A DNA stretch of 64,000 bases from Lachnospiraceae bacterium. GTDB lineage: Bacteria; Bacillota; Clostridia; Lachnospirales; Lachnospiraceae. Where the stretch lies: contig JAHAYJ010000093.1 of NCBI GenBank assembly GCA_018384375.1, positions 1 through 64,000 on the forward strand, read 5' to 3'. A program made the position numbers and the translations under genes. Below are positions 45,365 through 53,898 of this stretch, one piece after another. The notes beneath the pieces are model-generated. The model was not told the origin of the DNA. It saw nothing but the letters and a program-made list of their open reading frames with translations, and ran no database searches. Position 1 is the first letter of the stretch. Every line of letters starts with the position of its first letter.

Positions 45365-45859
45365 ATGCATATCATTTTACACCAGCCGGAAATTCCCGCA
45401 AACACAGGAAACATTGGAAGAACCTGTGTTGCCACCGGCACCAGCCTTCATCTGATCGAGCCTCTCGGTTTTCGACTGAACGAAAAAGAGATCAAACGTG
45501 CCGGAATGGATTACTGGGAGCACCTTGATGTAACCAGATATATGAATTTTACGGAATTCAAAGAAAAGCACCCCTCTGCTAAGATCTGGATGGCAACCAC
45601 TAAGGCAAAGCATATCTACACAGATGTTTCCTTTTCCCCTGATGATTTTATCATGTTCGGAAAGGAGAGCGCCGGCATTCCGGAAGAAATCCTTGTAGAC
45701 TATGAGGAAACCTGCATCCGCATTCCCATGCTTCCCCAGATCCGCTCCCTCAACCTCTCCAACTCCGTTGCTATTGTCCTCTATGAGGCTTTGCGCCAAC
45801 AGGGCTTTGCCGATATGCAGCTTGAAGGTGAACTGCATCGGCTGCACTGGAAAGAATAA
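45365..45859 (+). CDS. trmL: tRNA (cytidine/uridine-34-2'-O)-methyltransferase
   Basis: SPOUT-family methyltransferase of 164 residues that 2'-O-methylates the wobble base of tRNA-Leu isoacceptors. It is a minimal SPOUT domain without extra RNA-binding parts, as in E. coli TrmL. Hallmarks are the start MHIILHQPEIPANTGNIGRT, the GKESAGIPEE loop and the knot region IRSLNLSNSVAIVLYEALRQ that binds SAM. AAAGGAG precedes the ATG. It ends the plus-strand cluster. A hairpin with U-run just downstream can terminate this transcript and also overlaps the next gene's ribosome site. Confidence 0.95.
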   Translation: MHIILHQPEIPANTGNIGRTCVATGTSLHLIEPLGFRLNEKEIKRAGMDYWEHLDVTRYMNFTEFKEKHPSAKIWMATTKAKHIYTDVSFSPDDFIMFGKESAGIPEEILVDYEETCIRIPMLPQIRSLNLSNSVAIVLYEALRQQGFADMQLEGELHRLHWKE

Positions 45860-45885
45860 GTAGAAATACTTCCATAAAATCTTCC

Positions 45886-45931
45886 ATCCTCCTTCGTATC
45901 TTCATTACAAGTACAAAAGGAGGATCTTTTT
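45886..45931 (+). promoter_or_regulatory. Hairpin covering the ribosome site of the SIMPL-domain gene
   Basis: ATCCTCCTT (45886-45894) and AAGGAGGAT (45917-45925) form a perfect 9-bp stem with a 22-base loop, followed by CTTTTTAT. The 3' arm contains the AGGAGG ribosome site of the lipoprotein gene starting at 45932. It can act as the trmL terminator, as a translational lock, or both. Confidence 0.6.
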
Positions 45932-46714
45932 ATGAATAAAAAAGCTTTATTACCAGTTCTTTTAACCGCCGTTACCGCATGTATTTTTGCTGCCTGTCAG
46001 AAACCTTCCGGATCAGAGGAAGAAATTGTTTTTGATCCCGGTAATCAGATTTCCTATTACAAAGGCAATGCGATTACAGTCAATAGCAGTGAAAAGGTGA
46101 CCATCGTTCCCGATATTGCAGAAATTGTCTATTCTGTCCGCACACAGGCAAAGAATGCCGCTTCCTGCCAGCAGGAAAACACCGCTTCCGTCAATCAGGT
46201 TATTGATCTTCTGAAAGACCTGAATGTTGCAGAAGCCTCTATTCAGACATCGGATTATTATATGAATCCGGTTTATGATTATAGTGAGAATACGGCACGT
46301 ATTACAGGCTATGAAGCCACAACCACCTTGACCGTTTCAGATCTGCCGATCGATGAACTTGATGAAATTTTAGCAAAATCAGTGGATGGCGGAATCAATA
46401 CAATCCAATCCATTACTTACATGGCAAGCAGGTACGATGAGAGCTACCATCAGGCATTGACAAACGCAGTTTCTGCCGCTTATGAAAAGGCGTCTGTCCT
46501 GGCACAGGCGGCTGGCTGTACTGTGGGTAATGTAATCAGCATACAGGAAACCAGTGGATACTCAGAGGCCCGCTATACAGATACTGCACTGACGAATATG
46601 TCCCGCTCCATGAAGAAGGAAGCAGAATATTCGCTTGCGGATACTGCCGGTATCATGCCCGGAGAAATTCAGATAGAAGCCAGTATTGTTGCTGAATATC
46701 AATTGAATGAATAG
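45932..46714 (+). CDS. SIMPL-domain (DUF541) lipoprotein
   Basis: Exported protein of 260 residues. The N-terminal signal peptide ends in the lipobox FAAC (C21), so it should be anchored to the outer face of the membrane. The rest is a SIMPL/DUF541 domain (about 45-255), recognised from ITVNSSEKVTIVPDIAEIVY and from the internal repeats typical of this oligomeric family. Related proteins (BP26, OprB-like, YggE) are linked to oxidative stress but have no firm molecular function. It follows trmL by about 72 bp behind the hairpin described above. It is convergent with the following aminotransferase gene. Confidence 0.88.
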   Translation: MNKKALLPVLLTAVTACIFAACQKPSGSEEEIVFDPGNQISYYKGNAITVNSSEKVTIVPDIAEIVYSVRTQAKNAASCQQENTASVNQVIDLLKDLNVAEASIQTSDYYMNPVYDYSENTARITGYEATTTLTVSDLPIDELDEILAKSVDGGINTIQSITYMASRYDESYHQALTNAVSAAYEKASVLAQAAGCTVGNVISIQETSGYSEARYTDTALTNMSRSMKKEAEYSLADTAGIMPGEIQIEASIVAEYQLNE

Positions 46715-46737
46715 TATCATTTTTATACTAAACTGCA

Positions 46738-46769
46738 GCAGGCGGTGGACAATTCTGTCCACCGCCTGC
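46738..46769. terminator. Strong bidirectional-type hairpin between convergent genes
   Basis: GCAGGCGGTGGACA, loop ATTC, TGTCCACCGCCTGC: a perfect 14-bp GC-rich stem in the 83-bp gap. No classic T-run follows on either strand, so termination would be weak or factor-assisted. Confidence 0.6.
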
Positions 46770-46797
46770 ATCCGCATATCCTATTTCATGTCTTATC

Positions 46798-47970
46798 TTA
46801 TTTCTTCTCTTCCCTTAACCGGCTGATGAAATGCCCGATTTTCTCCATTGCAATCTTCAGATTATCCAATGAATATGCATAGGATATTCGAAGGAATCCC
46901 TCGCCACAATCTCCAAAAGCTGTTCCCGGTACGACAGCAACCTTCTCTTCCCGAAGCAGTCTCTCTGCAAACTCCTCACTGGTCATACCAAATTCTTTGA
47001 TGCAAGGGAACACGTAAAATGCACCGTAAGGCTCAAAGCATTTCAACCCCATTTCCTGAAAGGCATGCATCAGATATCTTCTTCTCTGGTTGTAGGATTC
47101 CCTCATCTGTGCCACATCATCATCACCATTTTTCAATGCCTCCACAGCTGCATACTGACTGGTGGTAGGCGCGCACATAATAGCAAACTGATGAATTTTT
47201 ATCATCTGCTCCATGATCACGGCAGGTGCACAGGCATACCCGAGTCTCCACCCTGTCATAGCATAAGCCTTGGAAAAACCGTTGATAAGAATGGTTCTCT
47301 CCTTCATGCCCGGAAGACTTGCAATGGACACATGCTTCTCCTTATAGGTAAGCTCTGCATAGATTTCATCGGAAATCACAAAAAGATCCTTTTCTTTCAC
47401 AACCTCTGCAATCTCCTCCAGATCCCGTTTCTCCATAATTGCTCCCGTGGGATTGTTCGGAAAAGGAAGCACCAGTATCTTTGTTTTATCCGTGATCGCA
47501 TCCTGAAGCTCCCTGGCTGTTAAACGAAATTCATTCTCTTCCTTCAATTCTATGATGACCGGAACCGCATCTGCCAGGATCGCACAGGGCTCATAGGATA
47601 CATAGCTGGGCTGCGGAATCAGGACCTCATCTCCCGGATTGACCATGGCGCGAAGTGCCAGATCAATTGCCTCAGAGCCCCCAACCGTTACCAGAACCTC
47701 CTTCATGGGGTCATAGGAGACACCCTGGGTTCTTTGTATGTATCTTACTATTTCTGTTCGCAGTTCCTTTAAGCCTGCATTGGAGGTGTAAAAGGTTCTT
47801 CCCTTCTCCAGGGAATAAATCCCCTCATCCCTGATATGCCAGGGCGTATCAAAATCCGGTTCGCCCACACCCAGGGAAATGGCATCCTCCATCTCATTTA
47901 CAATATCAAAGAATTTGCGGATACCGGAGGGCTTAATCGTAGTAATCTTATCTGATAACGGATTTCTCAT
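46798..47970 (-). CDS. Class I/II PLP-dependent aminotransferase
   Basis: Aminotransferase of 390 residues, fold type I. It has the substrate-binding loop AISLGVGEPDFDTPWHIRD, the PLP-contacting NNPTGAIMEK and ISDEIYAEL, and the Schiff-base lysine region INGFSKAYAMTGWRLGYA. It resembles the aspartate/aromatic aminotransferase AspC/PatA subgroup; the donor amino acid cannot be fixed. Its start overlaps the stop of the Lrp-type regulator by 4 bp, so the pair is translationally coupled. This makes it likely that the regulator responds to an amino acid that this enzyme makes or uses. Confidence 0.92.
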   Translation of the reverse strand: MRNPLSDKITTIKPSGIRKFFDIVNEMEDAISLGVGEPDFDTPWHIRDEGIYSLEKGRTFYTSNAGLKELRTEIVRYIQRTQGVSYDPMKEVLVTVGGSEAIDLALRAMVNPGDEVLIPQPSYVSYEPCAILADAVPVIIELKEENEFRLTARELQDAITDKTKILVLPFPNNPTGAIMEKRDLEEIAEVVKEKDLFVISDEIYAELTYKEKHVSIASLPGMKERTILINGFSKAYAMTGWRLGYACAPAVIMEQMIKIHQFAIMCAPTTSQYAAVEALKNGDDDVAQMRESYNQRRRYLMHAFQEMGLKCFEPYGAFYVFPCIKEFGMTSEEFAERLLREEKVAVVPGTAFGDCGEGFLRISYAYSLDNLKIAMEKIGHFISRLREEKK

Positions 47971-48449
47971 GGCGTAACCTTCTCTCTTGTATCTTCATAT
48001 TTCTTGGTCAGAATCGTTCCGTGATCCTTATACTTTTTGAGAATAAAGTGGGTTGCCGTGCTGAGCACGCCATCCAATGTGGAAAGCTTATCTGAAACAA
48101 AGCTGGAAACAGCCTTCAGCGATTTCCCTTCCAATGTAACCAGAAGATCATAGCCACCTGAAATCAGATAGACACTGTTTACCTCAGGGTATTTATAGAT
48201 TCTCTCTGCAATATTGTCATAGCCCTGACCACGCTGAGGTGTGATTCTTACCTCGATCAGCGCTGTTACCTTCTCGATGGATGTCTTTTCCCAATCGATC
48301 ATAGTATGATAACCGCAGATAACTCCTTCCTCTTCCAGAGCCTTCAATTCATTGGCAACATCAATTTCCTCAATTCCCAAAATGACAGCCAACTCCTTGA
48401 TATCAATTCTGCTGTTCTTTTCTATGATTGATAGAATCTGTTCTCTCAT
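47967..48449 (-). CDS. Lrp/AsnC family transcriptional regulator
   Basis: Regulator of 160 residues. The N-terminal winged helix-turn-helix is ILSIIEKNSRIDIKELAVIL and the C-terminal RAM ligand-binding domain covers about residues 62-140 (VNSVYLISGGYDLLVTLEG). It belongs to the feast/famine family, which binds amino acids as octamers or dimers. It is sandwiched in an operon: 2 bp after the HypE-like gene and overlapping the aminotransferase by 4 bp. Autoregulation and control of the aminotransferase are likely from the arrangement, not seen directly. Confidence 0.92.
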   Translation of the reverse strand: MREQILSIIEKNSRIDIKELAVILGIEEIDVANELKALEEEGVICGYHTMIDWEKTSIEKVTALIEVRITPQRGQGYDNIAERIYKYPEVNSVYLISGGYDLLVTLEGKSLKAVSSFVSDKLSTLDGVLSTATHFILKKYKDHGTILTKKYEDTREKVTP

Positions 48450-48451
48450 TG

Positions 48452-49471
48452 TTAATCCTCCTTAACAAAATCAATTTTCCATATTTCATCCGGTACGGTA
48501 GGCTCCAGGTATCTTGTCTCGTCCTGATTCCTGATGATTTTATCATTTCCGCCGGTGGTCATCCCAATTACCGCTGCAGATATCCCTTCCTGCATAAGTG
48601 CTTCCACCAACGCATCTCCGTTTTCCGTCACCATCAAAAGAGCGCCTCCAGACAGAAATTCATAAGGATTCAGATCATAAAATTCACAGACTTCAATGGT
48701 TTCCTGCCGAACCGGTATCTTTTTCAAATCTATGTTCAGTCCAACGCCTATTTTTCGGGATAATTCCCACAATGCACCGAAGATGCCACCGTTTCTTATA
48801 TCATGCATTGCATAAACGCCGGACTTAAGCGCTATGGCCGCCTCCGGGGCAATCGACAGACATTTCCCGCATTCCTTTGCCGCCTGAATCAGACCGATCG
48901 GATATCGCTTTGTAAGCTCTTCCTCCTTCTCATCCGCAAGAATTGCCGTTCCTTCCAGCCCGATCCATTTACTCATCACAATATCCATTTGCACAGCATT
49001 TCTTTCTGTGTGATCGTTCCTGCCTGCAGCAATACCTATCGCCGTTGCCGATATGACCGGAACATTCACGGCATTGCTGACCTCCGTATGTCCGCCGGCA
49101 ATCTGAATATTTAGCTCTTTGCAGCAGCTTTCTGCCTGCTTAACGATCTCCTTCAGCTGTTCCTCCCTTGCATCTGTCGGTAACGTTAATGCCAGTGTTA
49201 CAGCAAAAGGCTCTGCACCTGATGCTGCCAGATTATTTGCAGCTGCCATAACCGCCAAATACCCGGCCTTTCTAATTGGAAACGTAACTGTCTGGGTTGA
49301 TGCTGCAAGCATCTCATGTCCGTTTTCCTGCGTGATATCAACGCCACTCCATGCGAAAAAGGCGCAGTCTTCTCCCACTCCTGCACCTTTTCTTACTTCA
49401 TCTCTATGATAATTAATCTGTCGCAATACCGAGCGCTTCAAAATGCTCTCCGATATTTTCCCTGTTTTCAT
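48452..49471 (-). CDS. AIR synthase-related protein (HypE/ThiL-like ATP-binding fold)
   Basis: Protein of 339 residues with the two-domain PurM/HypE/SelD fold. The N-terminal ATP-grasp-like part has GAGVGEDCAFFAW, then VMAAANNLAASGAEPFAVTL, and the C-terminal half has MHDIRNGGIFGALWELS. It most resembles the hydrogenase-maturation-factor-like subgroup found in Clostridia, but it lacks the C-terminal cysteine motif PRIC of true HypE and no hydrogenase or hyp gene is near. Its function is unknown. It heads the operon with the Lrp regulator and the aminotransferase, so a role in amino acid or cofactor metabolism is a reasonable guess. Confidence 0.8.
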   Translation of the reverse strand: MKTGKISESILKRSVLRQINYHRDEVRKGAGVGEDCAFFAWSGVDITQENGHEMLAASTQTVTFPIRKAGYLAVMAAANNLAASGAEPFAVTLALTLPTDAREEQLKEIVKQAESCCKELNIQIAGGHTEVSNAVNVPVISATAIGIAAGRNDHTERNAVQMDIVMSKWIGLEGTAILADEKEEELTKRYPIGLIQAAKECGKCLSIAPEAAIALKSGVYAMHDIRNGGIFGALWELSRKIGVGLNIDLKKIPVRQETIEVCEFYDLNPYEFLSGGALLMVTENGDALVEALMQEGISAAVIGMTTGGNDKIIRNQDETRYLEPTVPDEIWKIDFVKED

Positions 49472-49533
49472 AGCTGTCCCTTTTCTGACACGGGTATCCC
49501 CTCTATACTGTATCCTCTAAGCTCCTCCGGTGA

Positions 49534-51081
49534 CTATTCCGCCGGTGGTGCCGGCTGCTCTTCTGTCATCGGTGCCGGTTGTTCTGCCGCCGGCTGCTGT
49601 TCCGGTATAGACTGCGCAGGTGCCTCTGTCGCAGGTGCAGCAGTTGCTGCAAGGGCCGCAGCAACACTCTTTACATGGTCAATATCATTGGTAGCCACTG
49701 CTGCCATGATTTCATTATATGCATTGGGATCTGCCGTTGCAACACCTACCGTTGCATAGCGCGGAACCATCTTATAGGTACTGGAATTCACCATTTCCCT
49801 ACTGATTTCCTGCCCGTTTTCTGTAACTATCTTCCAGAGATTTGCTTTATAACCCACATGCGCAGACTGAACTGAAATGGAGCCAATCGGCGCCGCAGGA
49901 TCTGTATAGATTACTTCCGTATCCGGATAGGTTTTGCTGATCACTTCACTTTCATAGCTGACCTTACGGGAGCTGTCCCTTGTCTCCATGCCATAGATTG
50001 TAAAGAAGATCTGCTTGTCATCCGTTGTATATCCTTCAATATAAATCGGTGCATCCGTATTATTTACAAACTTAAAGTCCTTTCCGGAAGACTCTGCAAT
50101 CGCTGCATCCGCAGAAGGATTCACATAGCTTACGATCATGGAGTGGTTATGTCTTTCCGTAACCTCCAGTTCTGCAAGCAGCACTGCATTATAAAGAGTT
50201 GTAGAAACCTGACAAATACCGCCGCCAAGGCTGTCAACCACCTGCCCGTTCAGATAAGAACCCGCCATGTAGTAACCATTTGCCGTACTGAACGGAGAAA
50301 CAGTCTCGTAAGTGGAAAACTCGTCACCGGGATATAGTGTTGTTCCGTTAATTAGAGAACAGCCGTTACGTACATTGGCACTTCTTGATGAACCTGAAGT
50401 CTTAAAGCTCGTAGAGAAAGTTCCAAGCACATCCTTGACCTTCATAAGCTCTTCCTGTGTACCTCTGGATTCATCCACTACAATCGCAAGTTCCACAGAC
50501 GCATTTTCTCCATCCCATGTTCCATGAAAGAAATCGTAGAGAAGCTCTGTTGACGCTGCTTTGTCCACTACCTGTCCGGTCTGGCCGGGGAGAACCACAA
50601 ACTCATCATCCTGCCTTGTAAGCGTTGCATCCATTGCTTCCAGATTGTATACAGCGCATTGCTCCTCCAGAATATGTGCAGTCAGTTCTCTGTCTATATC
50701 AAATTCAAGGTCATATACAATATTCTTATTTTCCAGATCCTTGGCCGCTTTATACCGCTGAACCACATTTCCGCTTTGTCCAATCTGCGCTGCTTCATCC
50801 ACAATTTCCTGATTACTCCAGGCAAAACCGATATCCGTAGGTGTAATTGTTACCCCATTTCCCCCTACAGCAACAAGAGTGATCTCCTTATTGCAAAGCT
50901 CTGCTACATAGTCCTCCAGCATTTTTCTGGCTTCCTGCGCAGTCTTCCCCTCCAGGGACATATCTTCTACATAAATACCCGGAAGAATCCGGTTTTCTTC
51001 TGCGCTTACATGCATCCCCGCTGCTACAAAAATCACACATCCCAGGCAAACACCAAGCATCCCCCTAAATAATTTTAACAT
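49534..51081 (-). CDS. Secreted VanW-family protein with peptidoglycan-binding domain
   Basis: Extracytoplasmic protein of 515 residues. A signal peptide (MLKLFRGMLGVCLGCVIFVA) is followed by a PG_binding_4-type region (about 30-180) and a VanW domain (about 225-345; NVRNGCSLINGTTLYPGDEF and GGGICQVSTTLYNAVL). A G5-like region comes next, then an Ala/Pro/Glu/Gln-rich tail (roughly the last 60 residues) probably spanning or associating with the cell wall. VanW is named after a glycopeptide resistance cluster, but its biochemical role is unknown; there are no van resistance genes here. It is preceded on the same strand by a small membrane peptide gene 19 bp away, so the two may be co-expressed. 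Confidence 0.9.
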   Translation of the reverse strand: MLKLFRGMLGVCLGCVIFVAAGMHVSAEENRILPGIYVEDMSLEGKTAQEARKMLEDYVAELCNKEITLVAVGGNGVTITPTDIGFAWSNQEIVDEAAQIGQSGNVVQRYKAAKDLENKNIVYDLEFDIDRELTAHILEEQCAVYNLEAMDATLTRQDDEFVVLPGQTGQVVDKAASTELLYDFFHGTWDGENASVELAIVVDESRGTQEELMKVKDVLGTFSTSFKTSGSSRSANVRNGCSLINGTTLYPGDEFSTYETVSPFSTANGYYMAGSYLNGQVVDSLGGGICQVSTTLYNAVLLAELEVTERHNHSMIVSYVNPSADAAIAESSGKDFKFVNNTDAPIYIEGYTTDDKQIFFTIYGMETRDSSRKVSYESEVISKTYPDTEVIYTDPAAPIGSISVQSAHVGYKANLWKIVTENGQEISREMVNSSTYKMVPRYATVGVATADPNAYNEIMAAVATNDIDHVKSVAAALAATAAPATEAPAQSIPEQQPAAEQPAPMTEEQPAPPAE

Positions 51082-51100
51082 AATATTCTCCCCGATTGCC

Positions 51101-51208
51101 TTAATAGAAAAAAGATGCTATAGTTGGAATTATCATGGCAAGCACCAATAATATTACTATGGTTGCCGATACGATTTTTTTTGTTTTTTTATTATAAGGA
51201 TTAAACAT
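51101..51208 (-). CDS. Small single-pass membrane protein (35 residues)
   Basis: A short frame, too small for length-filtered gene lists, with ribosome site GGAGG 5 bases before the ATG at 51208 and TAA at 51101. The peptide starts MFNPYNKKTKKIV (basic, cytoplasmic) and continues into a hydrophobic segment (ATIVILLVLAMIIPTIA) ending SFFY. The positive-inside pattern and good ribosome site argue that it is real. It precedes the VanW gene by 19 bp on the same strand. I do not recognise its family; a stress or cell-envelope small protein is possible. Confidence 0.7.
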   Translation of the reverse strand: MFNPYNKKTKKIVSATIVILLVLAMIIPTIASFFY

Positions 51209-51248
51209 TTTGTTCCTCCGATGATACATCTTTGAAAGGATATTATAT

Positions 51249-51854
51249 ATGAAGATTTCTTTTTTTGCAAGTTTTATCATCTTTTGCCTCTGGCTCGGAT
51301 ATGAGATTCATAAACACAGAAATCTGGAAGCAAAAGCAAATGAAGATTTCTGGGAAAAGGAGGCTGCTGCCAATGCAACCAGGCGCAAATCTCTGGATTC
51401 CCTCAACTACATCAAAATTCCCTTTGAGAGTCTTCCAATGGATACTTTGCCTGATGACCCCAAGGTATCCGAATACCATGAAACGTTACATGAGCTTGCC
51501 CAAAATCCTATTGTAAATCTGACAGGAATCAGCAATACAGAGCTCAAACTAACGTATGGTGCTCCCAACATAGATCTTCTCTCCCATTATGATCAGAGCT
51601 ATACCATTCTGGTTCGTACTCTTCAGGGCTGGGCTGAAACACTCTACGATAATGGCTACACAGATGAAGCACAAAAGGTATTAGAATTTGCTGTGGAAAC
51701 ACACACAGATTTAAGCAGCTCGTATCGGCTCCTTTCTTCAATTTATCAACAAAAGGGGGAACCCGATAAGATCAGACAGCTCATCCCTGTTGCGGAGGAA
51801 CTGAATTCTGCCTTGAAAGGACGAATTATCGATATGCTGAAGGAACGTTGTTAA
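51249..51854 (+). CDS. Membrane-anchored protein with TPR-like C-terminus, unknown function
   Basis: Protein of 201 residues. One N-terminal membrane helix (FASFIIFCLWLGYEI) is followed by a charged stretch and then helical repeat-like sequence. In the C-terminal part, WAETLYDNGYTDEAQKVLEF and SSYRLLSSIYQQKGEPDKI look like two TPR units. AAAGGAT precedes the ATG at 51249. It is monocistronic and sits between the divergent small membrane peptide gene and the convergent exonuclease gene. I recognise no family; a scaffold or assembly role at the membrane is a guess based on the TPR pattern. Confidence 0.75.
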   Translation: MKISFFASFIIFCLWLGYEIHKHRNLEAKANEDFWEKEAAANATRRKSLDSLNYIKIPFESLPMDTLPDDPKVSEYHETLHELAQNPIVNLTGISNTELKLTYGAPNIDLLSHYDQSYTILVRTLQGWAETLYDNGYTDEAQKVLEFAVETHTDLSSSYRLLSSIYQQKGEPDKIRQLIPVAEELNSALKGRIIDMLKERC

Positions 51855-51876
51855 AAAGCGATCCTCAGCCAACTGG

Positions 51877-52590
51877 TTATCCTTTTCCATACTTCAAAAT
51901 AATTTTATCAATCAATCTGCTCGCTTCATTTCTGGTAAGCCTGTCTATTTCATAGTCTATTACCAGTTTATGCTTTTGAACAAGCAGATATAACCTCTCT
52001 TTTTGTGCCTTATTGGCAAGCGCCTCTCTTTTTATTTGATAAATCAACTCGACAGGCATAAATATACTGCTATTCTCCGGATTTCTAAATTCCTCTTCCA
52101 GCTTCCCATAGAGGATTGCCGCTGCCTCCGCATCATTTACTGCACGATGGGCTCTATGAGGAATTTCATAATATTTACAAAGATATGGCAGACTTCTGCT
52201 CTCCAATTCCCTTAAGCAGCACCTTGCAATCCGTAAAGTGTCTATTCCATACCTGTTATCCTTACTTTTTACAAGTCCCATATTAACTGCCGCACGTTTT
52301 AAAAAGGAATAATCAAACATAATGCTGTGTCCAAGCAGTATATCCTCCCCGATAAAGTCAAAAAACTCCGGAAGCACCTTTTCCGGAAGCGGTGCATCCG
52401 CAAGCATCCCGTCTGTAATACCTGTGAGTTCTGTGATTCTCTCTTCCAATTTTCTACCGGGATTTATCAGGCTATCATATTTTGCAACTATCTTTCCGTC
52501 TCTTATCTTGACAGCTCCGATCTCAATCATCTTTTCCGTTTTCGGGTTCAGACCCGTTGTTTCCACATCAATTGCTGTAAAATCCTGCAT
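51877..52590 (-). CDS. DEDDh 3'-5' exonuclease (DnaQ/PolC-like)
   Basis: Exonuclease of 237 residues. The DEDDh motifs are present: AIDVETTGLNP (ExoI), LLGHSIMFDYSFLK (ExoII) and HRAVNDAEAA (ExoIII, with catalytic histidine). Length and motifs match stand-alone epsilon-like proofreading or RNA-processing exonucleases, which are distinct from the PolC polymerase. The C-terminal ~70 residues are basic and lack a recognisable domain. It is transcribed away from the small TPR-like gene and towards that gene's tail. It may assist DNA proofreading or tRNA end processing; sequence does not choose. Confidence 0.9.
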   Translation of the reverse strand: MQDFTAIDVETTGLNPKTEKMIEIGAVKIRDGKIVAKYDSLINPGRKLEERITELTGITDGMLADAPLPEKVLPEFFDFIGEDILLGHSIMFDYSFLKRAAVNMGLVKSKDNRYGIDTLRIARCCLRELESRSLPYLCKYYEIPHRAHRAVNDAEAAAILYGKLEEEFRNPENSSIFMPVELIYQIKREALANKAQKERLYLLVQKHKLVIDYEIDRLTRNEASRLIDKIILKYGKG

Positions 52591-52650
52591 ATTTCAATCC
52601 ATTCTGTATGAAATTTCGCCGCTTTGGCACGTTTTCCCATGACGCAGGAA

Positions 52651-52675
52651 AAGAACAGCATGGCATGCTGTTCTT
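52651..52675. terminator. Terminator of the heat-shock operon
   Basis: AAGAACAGCATG and CATGCTGTTCTT pair in a near-perfect 25-bp palindrome, with T-rich sequence on both sides. It lies 20 bp after the dnaJ stop and before the exonuclease gene. Confidence 0.75.
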
Positions 52676-52695
52676 TTTCTTTCCGCATTTACTCG

Positions 52696-53856
52696 TTATT
52701 TCCAAAATTTCTTTTTCTTGGCATCTTTTGAATCATTCTTTTCCACTTGCACATTTTTTGCCGCATTCAAGCTGTCACCCGTTGCCGCATCAAACTGGCG
52801 CAAGAGCTCCTTTGCCTCATGAGAAAGCTTCTCAGGCGTCTGTACTACCAGTGTCACATAATGATCTCCACGCACTTCCTTATTCCGAAGCGTCGGAACG
52901 CCCTTACCTTTCAGGCGCACCTTAGTGTCAGTTTGCGTTCCTGCCTTAACCTCATAGGCCACTTTACCATCCACGGTATCGATAATGACCTCCCCACCGA
53001 GTGCAGCTACTGCAAAGGAGATCGGCACCGTTGAATAAATATTATAATCCTGTCTCTGGAAAATCGGATGACGGCCTACGATCACTTCGACAAGAAGATC
53101 CCCTCTGGGTCCTCCGTTTACGCCGGGTTCACCCTTATCCCGGATGCGGACACTCTGTCCGTTATCAATGCCGGCAGGAATGGTTACCTGTATCTTTTTG
53201 CGGTTTGCCATATAGCCTGATCCATGACAGTCAGCACATTTTTCTTTAATAACCTTACCGGTACCGTTACACTCCGGACAAGTCTGTACATTTCTGACAG
53301 TGCCAAAGAAGGACTGCTGGGTAAATACCACCTGTCCTTTTCCTCCACATTTAGAGCAGGTTTCCGGACTTGTTCCCGGTTTTGCTCCGCTTCCGTGGCA
53401 AGTCTTACATTCATCCTTCAGAGTCAGTTCAATTTCCTTATCAACACCAAACACAGCTTCTTCAAAAGTAATTCTGACACTGGTTCTGATGTTAGCCCCC
53501 TTCATCGGGCCATTATTACCCCTGCTTCTTCGGCCACCGCCAAAGAAGTCACCGAAAATATCGCCAAAAATATCGCTGAAATCGGCACTGTTAAAATCAA
53601 AGCCGCCGTATCCGCCACCGCCGCCTTCAAATGCAGCATGACCAAACTGATCATACTGCTTCCTTTTTTCCGGATCACTTAAGATAGCATAGGCTTCAGA
53701 TGCTTCCTTAAATTTCTTCTCAGCCTCAGCATCACCCGGATTCATATCCGGGTGATACTTTTTGGCAAGAACTCTATATGCTTTTTTGATTGTGGCATCG
53801 TCTGCGCTCTTATCAATTCCAAGAACCTCATAATAGTCACGTTTCTGCTCTGCCAT
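52696..53856 (-). CDS. dnaJ: Chaperone DnaJ
   Basis: Type I Hsp40 of 386 residues that delivers substrates to DnaK and stimulates its ATPase. The J domain (1-70) carries HPD at residues 35-37, and a Gly/Phe-rich linker (about 75-105) follows. The zinc domain has four CxxCxGxG repeats ([32 protein letters not shown]), and substrate-binding beta domains complete it. It is the last gene of the hrcA-grpE-dnaK-dnaJ operon, 42 bp after dnaK. A terminator follows. Confidence 0.98.
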   Translation of the reverse strand: MAEQKRDYYEVLGIDKSADDATIKKAYRVLAKKYHPDMNPGDAEAEKKFKEASEAYAILSDPEKRKQYDQFGHAAFEGGGGGYGGFDFNSADFSDIFGDIFGDFFGGGRRSRGNNGPMKGANIRTSVRITFEEAVFGVDKEIELTLKDECKTCHGSGAKPGTSPETCSKCGGKGQVVFTQQSFFGTVRNVQTCPECNGTGKVIKEKCADCHGSGYMANRKKIQVTIPAGIDNGQSVRIRDKGEPGVNGGPRGDLLVEVIVGRHPIFQRQDYNIYSTVPISFAVAALGGEVIIDTVDGKVAYEVKAGTQTDTKVRLKGKGVPTLRNKEVRGDHYVTLVVQTPEKLSHEAKELLRQFDAATGDSLNAAKNVQVEKNDSKDAKKKKFWK

Positions 53857-53898
53857 CTTACTCCCTCCTGCATGTTATAAAAGATTGTCGCATGCGGC

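Noticed and set aside
49534-51081. VanW as evidence of a vancomycin resistance cluster
   Set aside because: No vanA/B/C-type ligase, vanH, vanX or vanR/S genes are adjacent; VanW-domain proteins are common in Clostridia without resistance.
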